Below, in pieces: positions 1 through 10,794 of a stretch of DNA of 64,000 bases (positions within the stretch are counted from its first letter, which is position 1; each line of letters opens with the position of its first letter). The stretch covers positions 103,094,350 to 103,158,349 of the forward strand of contig CM060979.1 of NCBI GenBank assembly GCA_030765065.1. Direction: 5' to 3'. This stretch comes from Deroplatys truncata (Eukaryota; Arthropoda; Insecta; Mantodea; Mantidae). Made by a program: the position numbers and the translations under genes. The notes beneath the pieces were generated by a model. The model saw only the letters and a list, made by a program, of their open reading frames with translations. It was not told the origin of the DNA and ran no database searches.

Positions 1-77
1 GCATATGGAGAATAAGCGTTTATAAAAATAGTTTGTACAAGAGTAGAGAAAGTCATGTGAGTGTAACACATCAGAAT
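1..77 (-). repeat. Family A repeat, 5' end fragment
   Basis: Read on the minus strand, this is the 5' end of the family A repeat described at 52530-53434. It has the motif TCTGATGTGTTACACTCACA followed by ACTTTCTCTAC and the block that ends in the TTATTCTCC motif. The rest of the copy lies outside the window or is lost. Confidence 0.75.
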
Positions 78-102
78 TTTTTTATATAAACTCGTATTTT
101 TT

Positions 103-246
103 TTAAAGTTACCTTGTTCACATAGTTTATCATTACTGCGTTTTTGATGTTTTTCATTACCGCTTATTACCGCAGTTACACGTTCACACAAACACCCATC
201 CCCATGGCGTGACTCGAACCCGTTACCCTCAGCTTGGTGCCAATAA
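103..246 (-). mobile_element. SINE-1, tRNA-derived
   Basis: On the minus strand this starts with a tRNA-like head carrying a box B motif (GGGTTCGAGTCAC). The body contains GGGTGTTTGTGTG, then the AATAAGCGGTAATGA block, and ends in an A-rich tail. It matches the copies at 27598-27765 (minus) and 60117-60300 (plus). Such elements are transcribed by RNA polymerase III and moved by a LINE partner. The 5' head is truncated here. Confidence 0.7.
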
Positions 247-1244
247 TACGGGGTGAAATGCAGTAGTTTACGACCTATATTCGTATTATACAATATTATA
301 CCTCGATGTAGGCGCAGTTACACCAATAATTAAGCATCTTCAATCGAAGTTGCACGCAATTCTACATAAAAATCGTGGATATACCAAATTATGCGTAATC
401 AAGGATCTGTTGAAGGGAAACAGTCCAGCTGAGAATAACGAAGTATATGAAATGCACATAAGTATTTAAGGGTTGTCCGCATCACATCATGTGACCTCGA
501 ATGCAACTTTTGGGAATACAGGCGGTATTTAAATGAAACCCGCAGGAGATTTACTTTTGAGACATTTAGAAAATATATTGTAATGCTAATTATGCAACCA
601 TAAGAGCATACCATGAAGAAGCGGACCTATAAAAATACTTCGGTCAATGCACACGGTGTATTTCACAATTAACATTTTTATTTCTATGACGAATAGTATA
701 AACATAAATATGTTTTAAGTCTGTCACATCAAATGAAAGCACTTTTATTTGAAATATGCATATATATTATAAAGTGTAAATGTGTATCATTTCATATGTT
801 ATTTATACATATATATTTTGTCTCTGTATGAACGAATTATCCAACCAAAATAAGTGAGCCATGAAAATTACTGATTTTATGTTTGAAACCTATCGAAGCG
901 TGAACAGTGAGGTAGTACATCGAGTGTTGCGTCGCATTCATATTGGTTTGTTTTGACTTGCCGCTCCACTGCTGACCAAGACAACGCACGCACAGTAAAC
1001 AAACCGTACCTGTGGTATATTTATACCTAACCTGTTTCATCGGTAACCAAGTTTCGCTGTCTGCTGATGAATCTCATATACTTTATCAAGGAACAAAACA
1101 TTACCAGCACCCAAATAGTGCTTTAGTGAACCTTGAAACAATAATAACAGTGATAATCAATAACTAGGTTTAAATTCTCTATTTCGATATGTCGCGGTAA
1201 TCTGTTCCTGTTATCTTTTTTTACTTTGCGCCTGTTATTGTTTT
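247..1244. other. No recognisable feature
   Basis: AT-rich sequence with only short chance reading frames. I see no repeat shared with the rest of the window. Confidence 0.4.
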
Positions 1245-2067
1245 ACTATTTTGAATTTTGGGTTCTTTGTCCTCCGGCTAGCTATTATTACTCAGTTGAG
1301 CAAATATCTCTGATCAGGGCGTGTAAACGGAAAGGAGTTGTTACTAAAAATAACACTGATAAAAGAATTTGTTTTTACACTTTTATTGCCGTCACACTTA
1401 ATTAATTTCATATATTTAATCTTGATACATGCCTGACTGAAACTATTATATTTTCGAATGTAACTACAATCACTTATTTGCGGCGCACTATTAATTCGCG
1501 TATTTCACATTTTGTAACTAACTTTACGACGCCAGAGATTCTGTAGAATTGCGTAATGTGTACTTCGTGAATGCTTCCTTAGAACTGCCTGACGTGTAAC
1601 TCGCGAGAGAGATTTCTTAGAACTGCGCGACGTTTACCTCATGAATCATTCTGTTGAACTGCGCGATACTTGCCTTTGGCTCAAGAATTTATACTCCCTC
1701 ACCCTGATATGCCTAAACCTTATAATCGAGCTGCTACTGGTTACTAAATCGCGCCAACATTAGCGTCTATATTTTTTAACCAATCATAATTACTAAAACA
1801 TATGCTCTAGGCAAGATATTCCCTCCATTTCTAAAGAAAGGCACGCTACTCTGACGTCATTTGTTTGTCTCTTCTAATTGATAAACAACTCACCCCATCG
1901 CTTCATTGTTGCACACTCCTATTGTCAGTTTCAGTGAGGTCGTGTAAACTTATTTCCTAACAATGCTTATAGCTAACAAACATCTAAAAGCATTGTCATA
2001 CAATAATGTTAATTTGCACTACAATCACTCTGGCATTCACAGTGTTGTGATATAAAATACTGCCTCA
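1245..2067 (+). mobile_element. LTR-1, 5'-truncated or diverged copy
   Basis: This matches the solo LTR at 6083-7089 in blocks in the same order: CCTCCGGCTAGCTATTA, then GTGTAAACGGAAAGGA, then TGATATGCCTAAA, then CGCGCCAACATTAGCGT, then TATTGTCAGTTTCAGT. It ends in TACTGCCTCA, compared with TACTGCATCA in the better copy. The first 200 or so bases do not align clearly, so the 5' end is lost or diverged and no target duplication can be assigned. Around 1530-1680 there are degenerate repeats built on the motif AACTGCGCGA. Confidence 0.75.
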
Positions 2068-3056
2068 GATAACAAAATGCATACCCTTTCAAGAAAAATA
2101 TTACCAGAAAAAAAACTAGATCTGTACCTGGAAGAAAAAAGTTTGAAGTAATTGCAAACATAAAAATGCTAGACATTATTTTTGTCAGCAAATGTTCGTG
2201 TTTCCTCATATAAAATTCTTTGTGAATTTCTGCAAAAAAAAGAACTTTATAGTGCATGAACAAACCAGGCAAGATAAGAAACGTTATACCATTTCTTAAG
2301 AGGTATAATCAAGAGTAACAATGTTAATATCTTCCTTAATGTAAAAATAATGTATCAGTTATAAAATTCCAAAAGGTCATGATAAAATCAAGCAGATGAA
2401 ACGATAAAAAATAAATATTACAAAAAAGAATTCCTCTATTTCTACAATACCGACTAATTGTTGTTTAATGTGCGATTTAAATTGCGCTTTCTTCTTTACT
2501 TTATTAAAACTGTAAATGCCAATTTTTGGCTAATTTCAATTTTGGATGAATAATTGATCTTAACGTATTAGTTAATATCATTGGTCACACGTTTTGAAGC
2601 AAAAAATCGTATTTATAAAATGTTATTTCTGAATGTGCGTATATGTGCACGCGCGATCTCGCGATCTCTTTCATACAAGAATGAGCAAAGGGGTGTTATG
2701 AAACTTGGTATATGACATACTTTTGGTCTCATTTAAATTAGAAAATAGGCTATTAAGTATTTTAATTACTTGCCGTAAGTACTACTCAATTTTTTAAAAA
2801 ATATTAATTAACAAAGGTTTAAAACATAATTTTGGGGAAGTTCTTTATGTATATAAATTTTCGATGCTGAGTATTTCAAAAGCTACAGACATTTTTGTTG
2901 CCTATTGTTCATATACGAAAACGTTTACCAAGACAAGTTGTGAAGCAGTAATTTAATTTGTTTATATACTACTATAATAATCAGTGATGCTTTGGTTCAT
3001 AGTTACTAGGCAACAAAACCTATACTTTATGTTCTAACAAAATAAAAAATACGCTA
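2068..3056. other. AT-rich, no recognisable feature
   Basis: Low-complexity AT-rich sequence without an ORF or repeat that I can recognise. Confidence 0.4.
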
Positions 3057-3167
3057 TTAAAACAAAAAAATGCAGTTCCACAAAACGTAAAATACACACT
3101 TTAAAAATTCCTTTAATTTTCCAAACTTACTCATATCAATATTATCATTAATAAAAACAATTGATCT

Positions 3168-3415
3168 CGCCATGGAACCCGGTGGAGGGCGATGGATTTT
3201 TCCGGGCGTAAAAATCCTTCGCATGGCTTCCTTCGGAAGGGCAATAGAACCGGTGGCCTCGGTTGTAGATTTACGGACGTAAAAGAGCCTCATGCCTGAT
3301 AAAGAGGTCTCTGAGCAAAATTACCAGTCTTTTACGTCCAATATAGAATGGGACGCTAAGTACCACAGCAGTTAAAGAGCGCCCATAAATAAAACTCAAT
3401 TTAATTTAATTTTCA
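3168..3415 (+). mobile_element. SINE-2, 5'-truncated, inside the recombinase pseudogene
   Basis: This shares the SINE-2 body with 8608-8900: the GGGCGTAAAAATCCTT block, then TGGCTTCCTTCGGAAG, then CTGATAAAGAGG, then GACGCTAAG, ending in AACTCAATTTAATTTA. Most of the tRNA-like head is missing. It separates two halves of a recognisable protein domain, so it inserted into the gene on the opposite strand. Confidence 0.85.
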
Positions 3416-3418
3416 CCG

Positions 3419-3727
3419 TGGAATATTCACTACAAAGACTCGAAGCTTTAATACTTTTCGAAATTTCATAAAAATACGCCAACAGAGAATCTTCATTTAC
3501 GTCTTGTTCATTACCCACACTGCATTCCTTGAATTTCTATAACTACATAAATAAACTTTCCTTCACTTTTCTGGAATATTCACTCCAAAGACACGAAGCT
3601 TTAATACTTTTCGAACATTTCATAAAAATACGCCAACAAAGAATCTTCATTTACGTCTGCTTCATTATTCACACAGCAGTCCTTGAACTTCCATAACCAC
3701 ATAAATAAATTTTCCTTGACTTTTCTG
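3419..3727. repeat. 153-bp tandem duplication within the recombinase pseudogene
   Basis: Two adjacent units begin with GAATATTCACT (3421 and 3574) and share CGAAGCTTTAATACTTTTCG, AAAAATACGCCAACA and AATCTTCATTTACGTCT. They differ at several positions, so the duplication is not recent. It repeats the coding segment holding EDSLLAYFYE. Confidence 0.85.
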
Positions 3728-3902
3728 GAAGTGTATTAATAATTGCATCTTGGGCTGCATTTAAAATTTTTCCTGATGAATCGTAAAAATCCCCTTCTTC
3801 GCTCATATTTATTTTAAATTCACATATGAAACTAATACCCAAAATTGCAGAATATAACAACAAAGTTTGTTGATTTATCGTGTCTTTTATTCCAAAACCC
3901 AC

Positions 3903-5052
3903 ATTAGTCTTTCGCTAAACATATCATTTCTGCAATAAATAAATTTCTTTAAATGTACTAAATATAAAACATATACTAAAATACTCTGAACGTAGATAAA
4001 ATATTGCAGACAACACGTCACAAACTAGGTTTAGTAACTAGCTCTCTAAATAACTTTATTAGCAAGACCAAGGTAATATAGTTAATAATTTAAAATTTTA
4101 TAAACAATGGGTGATCCAGAGTTAGAATGAAGTTAAAAAGGTATGTAATTAGTATGAGCGCACTAAAGCCCATACTCTTTGTTATTTATTTGTTATATTT
4201 CCAATGTGATTTATTTTATGTATCACAGAACGTTGATACTAAATTCATGTGTACACATGCGATAATGACCCACAACAGTATATATTTCCACTATCAGGTT
4301 CATTTTGGCAAGTAAGGATTGTATAATTATTCCTTTAAGAAGATCAAGCACCGTCAATTATACGTAGCAACCACCAGCACCCAGTAGAAAATTCCATATA
4401 TAAAATATGTAGCCAATTTTAACATCAGTTCACTCCATATATGCACTGTTATTCGGAGTACAGTAAGACAATTTACCTAGTGCTGAAAGCGTCGTGCAAG
4501 AAGACGCGTGGAGGGAAACAAGACATTTTCTTTGGTATCAATACAAATATAATGCCATCCTCATTGGAACTTGGCCTTTATTCGATCTAAAATACTTAAT
4601 TCTAAAGGATGATAGTAAATATTGTGCGTATGTGTAGTTTAAAATAGCAGTATAAGTTCGCGGCAAGAAAATGATACAGATTTCAGTAAATTTTTTATAA
4701 ATACAAATTGCAAAATACAAACAACTTGGATAAAATAATATACATCATGCATTTATTTAAAACAATCCATCACTATTGTTTTCCGCAAGCCACGTCCTAA
4801 GAGAGAAGTGGGAGATCTCATCGCTCCGAGCATTGCTATGCAGCTGCAACGAAAATTAATATTTCAAAATAGCGCACAGCAGTTGCAATGTAATTCACAC
4901 TTAAATAATTTATATTTTAACTGTGTAGCTCCGATAAGTCGGAGACACAATTCTGGTACTGTCAAACTCTTTATTCAATTAATTTTTATGGCCACCCCAG
5001 AAAAAACAGTTTTATTTGTGGTTTTCAAAACACCACATCGCTTGCACATTAC
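3903..5052. other. No recognisable feature
   Basis: AT-rich sequence. The ORFs at 4127-4315 and 4808-5164 have no recognisable domain, and the latter ends inside the purine-rich repeat. Confidence 0.35.
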
Positions 5053-5402
5053 AAAGAGAGAGTGTGAAAAGCCAGCAGAGGGAGAGAGTGAGAATAGACG
5101 ATGGAATGAAAACAGAGAGAGAGGGAGAAAGAAAGGGGAAGAGAAAGACGGATTGAGTGGGTAAAAGGAAGTGGGAGACGTTGACAAAATGAGAGAAGGA
5201 ACCGCATGGAGTAGAATCTCTTACAAAAAGAGAGAGGGATGGTGAAAAGGCAGGAGAGGGAGAGAGTGCGAAGGAGACGGAATGAAAAGGGAGAGAGAGG
5301 GAGAAAGAAGGTTTGAGAGGGAGAGAAAGATGGATTGAGGGGGAAAGAGGAAGTGGAAGACATTGAGAAAATGAGAGAGGGAGCGGCATAGAGTAGAATC
5401 TC
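5053..5402 (+). repeat. Purine-rich (GA) tandem duplication, about 180-bp units
   Basis: Almost all purine on the plus strand. Two units follow one another, each opening with a GAGAGAGGGA/GAGAGAGTGTGA run and closing with GAGTAGAATCTC (near 5208-5219 and 5391-5402). Long reading frames on the minus strand here are serine/leucine/proline-rich products of the CT repeat, not genes. Confidence 0.85.
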
Positions 5403-5782
5403 CGCATTTGACGCAATAAACCGAACAGGGCTAGTTTTGCTAATATGTATTATTTAAAAAAAGCACTAGGTAGATACAGTGCGGTCGTTTTTTGATGACA
5501 CCACGGGCTGCGCTTATGCGTGCTCAGCACACTGTTTATTATACTGGGGTTTTTCGTTCCGTAACTCCCGGACTGCTTACTCATGAGTGACAGTAACATG
5601 CACTATGATGCGTACTAACCTTGTTTTAAGTAGCGTATATAACACATATACACTATGTGATCAAAAGTATCTGACACCTCACAAACATACGTTTTTCATC
5701 TTAGGTGCGTTGTGTTGCCACCTACTGCCTGGCACTCAATATCCGCGACCTCAGTAGTCATTAGACATCGTGAAACAGCAGA

Positions 5783-7817
5783 ATGGAACGCTCCGTGGAA
5801 TTCACGGACTTCGAACGTGGTGAGGTGATTGGGTGTCACTTGTGTCAGAAGTCTGTACGCGAGATTTCCACACTCGTAAACATCCCTAGGTCCACTGTTT
5901 CTGATGTGATAGTGAAGTGGAAACGTGAAGGGACATGTATAGCACAAAAGCGTACAGGTCGACCTCGTCTGTTGACTGACAGGGACCGCCGACATTTGAA
6001 GAGGGTAGTAAAGAGTAATATGCAGACATCTATCCAGACCATAACACAGGAATTCCAAACTGCATCAGGATCCACTCCAAGTTGCGATGGTATTATGATT
6101 GTTTTGTTAGCCCCACGTTTGGGTAGCCAATTTGCTGGTGTATTACTTATAATGTTTGTGTATTTGTGTTTACTTCACGCGTTGAAGCCATCTTGTGACG
6201 TGATTCATTTGTTAGGTTTATTAGCTCCATCTGGTGTTAGCAATTTGCGGCAGTATTAGTTTTTGTTTGAAAGAATTTTACTTTTATTTTTTATTTAATT
6301 CTGTTTCACTGTCCTCCGGCTAGCTATTATCTTATTTTGGGTCGAGCACTTCTCTTTATACAGGTTGTGTAAACGGAAAGGAATCTTTTATCCAAAGAGA
6401 ACACTGATGAAGAAATTTGCTTTACACTTTTATTGTCGAACACGTTAACTATCACATTTATACATTGATCTTAACACTCGCCAAACTGAAACTGTTATAA
6501 CAACTTCTTACTAATCACTTTTAATCCACGTACTTCAACCTTTTATATAATTAACTTTACCATACTTGAGAATTTTCATAACTCTGTTACGCGTAACCTG
6601 CAAATTGATATCCGAAGTGTGCCGTACAAATACTTTCGAGAACTGATGGGAATGCGACGTGTAGTGTACAAAGAATGTTGATGAACTGACGGACTTTACC
6701 TCTAACCTACCCTATTTATACTCCTACACACCGATATGCCTAAAGATTATAACTGAACTGCAATTGGCTAATAAAACGCGCCAACATTAGCGTGTATTTT
6801 TATATCCAATGAAAATTATGAATACATATGCTCTAGGGAAACGTTCCAGAAGATTCTCAAGGAAAAACGCGCCAACATTACTTCCTCGTTTCCAATAATG
6901 ATAAACAGCTTACCCCCTCGCTGCATTATTGCGCGCTATTATTGTCAGTTTCAGTAAGGCAGTATAAACTTACTTCCCAACAATAATTACAATCAATAAA
7001 CATCTCAAATCAATGTCACATAAAAATGCATATTCATATTACAATCATTATTTACATTTAAGTAATTTGTGATACAAATTACTGCATCAAAGTACTAGGA
7101 CAATTAGGCGTGAAGTGAGAAACCTTGGATTCCATGGTCGAGCGGCTGCTCATAAGCCACACATCACGCAGGAAAATGCCAAACGACGCCTCGCTTGGTG
7201 TAAGGAGCGTCAACATTACACGATTGAACAGTGGCAAAACGTTGTGTGGAGTGACGAATCACGATACACAATGTGGGGATCCGATGGCAGGATGTGGGTA
7301 TGGCGAATGCCCGGTGAACGTCATCTGTCAGCGTGTGTAGTGCCAACAGTGAAATTCGGAGGTGGTGGTCTTATGGTGTGGTCGTGTTTTTCCTGGAGGG
7401 GGCTTGCACCCCATGTTGTTTTGCGTGACATGATCACAGCGCAGACCTACATTGATATTTTAAGCACCTTCTTGCTTCCCACTGTTGAAGAGCAATTCGG
7501 GGATGGCGATTGCATCTTTCAACACGATCAAGCACCTGTTCATACTGCACGGGCTGTAGTGGAGTGGTTACACGACAATAACATCTCTGTAATGTACTGG
7601 CCTGCACAGAGTTCTGACTTGAATCCTATAGAACACTTTTGGGATGTTTTGGAACGGCGACTTCGCGACAGGCCTCACCGACCTACATCGATACTTCTCC
7701 TCAGTTCCGCACTCGTGAAGAATGGGCTGTCAAGAAACCTTCCAGCACCTGACTGAAATTATGCCTGCGAGAGTGAACGCTGTCATCAAGGCTAGGGGTA
7801 GGCCAACACCATATTGA
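5783..7817 (+). pseudogene. Tc1-like DD34E transposase, split by a solo LTR and frameshifted
   Basis: This enzyme would cut and paste the surrounding element. The N-terminal half (5783-6082) starts MERSVEFTDFERGEVIG and carries the paired helix-turn-helix DNA-binding region, with the linker motif GRPRLLTDRD. The C-terminal half (from 7091) carries the DDE catalytic domain: D in WSDESRY, D in QHDQAPVH, and E in SDLNPIEHFW, with exactly 34 residues between the second D and the E. The codon interrupted by the LTR is restored in frame if the LTR and one copy of its AAGT duplication are ignored. A frameshift near 7690-7740 moves the end into another frame, where FQHLTEIMPARVNAVIKAR leads to the stop at 7815-7817. 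The copy is inactive because of the LTR and the frameshift. Confidence 0.93.
6083..7089 (+). mobile_element. Solo LTR (LTR-1) with 4-bp target duplication AAGT
   Basis: The insert begins TGCGATGG and ends TGCATCA, the TG...CA ends of long terminal repeats. AAGT flanks both sides (6079-6082 and 7090-7093). No internal retrotransposon sequence remains, so it is a solo LTR left by recombination between two LTRs. A 4-bp duplication fits Ty3/Gypsy-type integration, though the clade cannot be proven. A related copy lies at 1245-2067. Orientation is arbitrary, set by the TG end. Confidence 0.9.
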
Positions 7818-7939
7818 CTTCCAGCATTACCGATGGAGGGCGCGACGGACTTGTACGTCATTTTCAGCCAGGTGTCGGGATACTTTTGATCACGTAGTGT
7901 AGCTGGTCAGTGACCTTACCTTCAAACGATCACATTGTA

Positions 7940-8545
7940 GTTTTCCATTTACATCACTGAAAATTATGTTCAGATTTATCTTTAAGAATAAATATAAACA
8001 TTCCTCTATATTCGAGGAATAGAATGAATTTTAACTAACTTATTTAATTTATAGCAGTGAATAATTTGGTTAAGAGTACTATTATTTTCACCAAAATTAT
8101 AAGGCTTCTCATTCATTTGGATGTCCGTATAATTTATTGGGCATGACTATTTCTTAGTTGTAATATTTACGGTTTTCGCAATTTCTATGCACAATATGTG
8201 GAACAGATGTATATACAGTGCGATTGCAAAGTGATGTCAATACCTTGAAGATTAAAAGTACGAAATGTAGCAAGGAGAATCTGCCATAAAGCGTTGCTCT
8301 GCAAATGGAAGCTTTCTAAATAGCATTTCTTGCTGTTCAAGTTCACTAATTACGCGGTTATCTGTACGAATCAAGAATTAGTCTGAGGCAGACAGCAACT
8401 ACTTCAGTCTGCAAAGTGGGCAGTATCTCAGTGGTACGGAGTTCTCATCCATTATACACTTGTTTGCACTAATAATAATGCCGGGTAAAGATTTATTATC
8501 GTTGTGGTGCTTCGGGGTGTATGCGACTGCGTTTTAAATCTTATT

Positions 8546-8547
<2 letters not shown>
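7940..8547. other. No recognisable feature
   Basis: AT-rich spacer without an ORF or a repeat seen elsewhere in the window. Confidence 0.35.

Positions 8548-8583
<36 letters not shown>
8548..8583 (+). repeat. (GT)n microsatellite
   Basis: About 18 uninterrupted GT units just upstream of a SINE-2 copy. Confidence 0.97.
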
Positions 8584-8586
<3 letters not shown>

Positions 8587-8607
8587 TATGCATCTATGTA
8601 CGTATAT

Positions 8608-8900
8608 TCGTCCTCCGTGGACTAATGGTACCGTGCTGGCCTCTAGTTCCCAAGGCCGCGTGTTCAAACCCGGGCAATGGATTTTTTCGGGCGTAAAAAT
8701 CCTTAGCATGGCTTCCTTCGGAAGAGAAGTAAAGCCGGTGGTCCAGTGTCGTAGATTTACGGCACGTAAAAGAACCTCAAGCCTGATAAAGAGGCCTCTG
8801 AACAAAATTACCGGTCTTTCACGCCCAATATAGAATGGGATGCTAAGGACCATAGTAGTTAAAGAGCGTCCATAAATAAAAACTCAATTTAATTTATTTA
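8608..8900 (+). mobile_element. SINE-2, full-length with 12-bp target duplication
   Basis: The tRNA-like head TCGTCCTCCGTGGACTAATG carries a box A-like region and a box B motif (GTGTTCAAACCCG near 8662). The body GGGCGTAAAAATCCTT...GGCTTCCTTCGGAAG follows, and the tail ends AACTCAATTTAATTTATTTA. ATGTACGTATAT flanks both sides (8596-8607 and 8901-8912), consistent with LINE-mediated insertion. The flank is low-complexity, which weakens the duplication slightly. This is the best copy of four: 3168-3415, 35172-35385 and 46240-46526 are the others. Confidence 0.9.
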
Positions 8901-8912
8901 ATGTACGTATAT

Positions 8913-9579
8913 ATGTATGTATGCTATGTATATATGTACGTTATACATATATGTATTATGTGTCATTTTTGCAAACCAGTAACACAGATTAGGAATACAC
9001 TCTGGGAAAGAAAGAAATAGTAACTAAAAAACAAGAAATATATAAAAATTCTTATGTGCAAAAGTCAAGGCACGTATTATGTCCTGTGGTAATCCCCAAC
9101 TATCGTTTATACATTTTACATTATTAATATTCTAGTGATAACAGACTCTTCTCTGCCCTTAAGCTTAATTGCGATAAAAGGTTATGTAGAAATCCTATCA
9201 TATTAGCAATACCGACTTGATTAAATAAAATACATAAGCAGCAACTGATCATATTATAATTAACTAAACACAAAAAAAGAATCTAACGTGGTTATCAATT
9301 CAGACTTCAGCTTGGAAAGGTTTAAATAGTATACATTAACACATGTTTTTTAGAAAAAGCTACACTACAAAAATCCCCTGAATTAAATTGTATGCTTTGA
9401 TACCTTCTACATTATCCCCGTAGTTTTTCTATATATGTTATTGTTTCCAGTTCTAGAAAATTCAAAAGAGTGAAAAGAATTTCACATATTATTTACAGAA
9501 AATGAAGTATATACATTTCTTTGTCAGATAACTATCTTAAATATGCGATATTTGAATCAATGTCGTTGTAAGATATTTA
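8913..9579. other. TATGTA-rich stretch and AT-rich spacer
   Basis: 8900-8965 is an imperfect TATGTA/ACGTAT repeat. The rest shows nothing recognisable. Confidence 0.4.
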
Positions 9580-10412
9580 CTTTTTCTACCACGTACATAG
9601 TAGGTAGAGAAGGTATTGCATTCCACCCAAAATTCGATATCGAGTATCCAAATGAAGTATTTTTTAGAAAAATGTCTGTGTGTCTGTGCCTGTGTATCTA
9701 TGAACAACATAACTGAAAAATAAAAAGTTGAATAAATACCCAACTTGGTATTTAGATTCAGAATCTTTCAAAGATGCGACACAGAGATTTTCAAGAAAAT
9801 CCCCCACCCTAAACTACCCTTTACATGGAATTTTTTTTTGAAATTCCTGATTTTCTAAAAAATTGCTCTAATGAGTTTAATTAAAATACCGCATGTAAAA
9901 TATATTTATTTGTGAAATAAAATGTATGTCTTGAATTTTCTGGGGATAACCTATTTAGTCTTCTTCATTCGGAAGTAATTATGTAATTGGAAAACGTTAA
10001 GTGATAGACCAAAACTACTGCACAAAAAATGTGAATCTCTTTAAAACACAATTTATTCAAATAAGAATTGTTTTGTGATGGGCTATTTCTGAGATATGCG
10101 TTATTAAAGGTTCGAATTGTTCATTTCTTGGTCATTCTCTTAAGTCCTGTCAACATTCAGTTGTTTGTCAGGATCGCATGGAAACGGTATGGAATTTTAA
10201 GGTTAACATGTAGCGTTCAGTTCTCAAACATTTGACTAGCGCTGTTCCCAATGTATCTATAACAAAATGTGTAATGTAGCTATTTCTGCAAAGGTTTGTT
10301 TGTATTAGAATGAAGTAAAAAATAAGCTATAGTAAGAATAGTTTGTGTACCCACTAATAAACTATAGAAGGTAGAGAATGCCATGTGAATGTATTACATC
10401 AGAGTCTTGTGA
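9580..10412 (-). repeat. Family A repeat, diverged full-length copy
   Basis: The minus strand holds the family's parts in order: a 5' end (CACATGGCATTCTCTACC near 10380-10400), the central block, a shrunken CA-rich microsatellite (9675-9700) and the TGGAATGCAATACC...TCTCTACC 3' end at 9580-9630. Divergence from the younger copies is high. A small related fragment (TTTTGGGTGGAATGCAATAC) lies at 10688-10710. Confidence 0.7.
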
Positions 10413-10794
10413 GAAATAAGACTATAAGCGAAATATTTAAGGTACTGAGAATATTTAATAAATTTTCACCTTGTAATCTCCAAAGGTCTCTGACTTAGCT
10501 ATGAAATTTGAGGCTTAATCTACTTTGTTATTAAGTTATTCTGTTTGTAGATAAACTTACTCACAAGACATATAAAACTAGGCATACACAAAACATGGCA
10601 TACACATTCACGAACCTGTTTCTAAAAATGACTTCTTTTCCCGTGGGACCTCAAAACGTGTATTTCCATTAAACCTTCTATATCTAATTTTGGGTGGAAT
10701 GCAATACTTGCTTTATATCATATGTAAGCGATAGAGAAAGTGCAAAGCCCGGATGCTGTATTTTAATGTATAAAGAGATAAGAAATCTAACGTA

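Larger units (their letters stand above)
3057..3902 (-). pseudogene. Decayed tyrosine-recombinase (Crypton-like) gene, N-terminal part
   Basis: Reading the minus strand, the gene starts near 3814 with MSEEGDFYDSSGKILNAAQD and continues to LPEKSRK. A frame change then leads to a segment containing VNEDSLLAYFYE. After a 153-bp tandem duplication, a further in-frame piece ends in KASSLCSEYSTVK. A SINE-2 interrupts it, and the protein resumes beyond the SINE as NDNIDMSKFGKLKEFLK. This order fits the N-terminal SAM-like core-binding domain of a family of insect proteins with a phage-integrase-type catalytic domain, which I know from recurrent genomic copies. The catalytic domain with its R-H-R-Y residues is not present. 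The frame change, duplication, SINE and missing C-terminus make this a dead copy. The family assignment is from memory of the motif pattern, so it is moderate. Confidence 0.6.
5651..7899 (+). mobile_element. Tc1-like transposon with both TIRs and TA duplication
   Basis: The left end CACTATGTGATCAAAAGTAT (5651) mirrors the right end, read on the reverse strand as CACTACGTGATCAAAAGTAT (7899). The inverted repeats span about 28 bp. TA flanks both ends (5649-5650 and 7900-7901). The 2,249-bp span includes a 1,007-bp solo LTR plus its 4-bp duplication, so the original element was about 1.24 kb, normal for Tc1. Confidence 0.93.
5477..7937. mobile_element. Small TA-flanked transposon (MITE-B) split by a Tc1 insertion
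   Basis: The left end CAGTGCGGTCGTTTT (5477) and right end, on the reverse strand CAATGTGATCGTTTGAAGG (7937), are terminal inverted repeats flanked by TA. The same family occurs at 21452-22260. The left part (5477-5648) and the 36 bases right of the Tc1 (7902-7937) align with the corresponding ends of that copy, so the Tc1 landed inside an existing short element of about 210 bp. Confidence 0.8.

Noticed and set aside
5012-5416. Long minus-strand ORFs rich in serine, leucine and proline
   Set aside because: They translate a simple CT/GA repeat; open frames in several registers show they are by-products.
8452-8853. ORFs on both strands over 8452-8853
   Set aside because: They lie over a SINE-2 and a GT microsatellite; the histidine/threonine run is the microsatellite.
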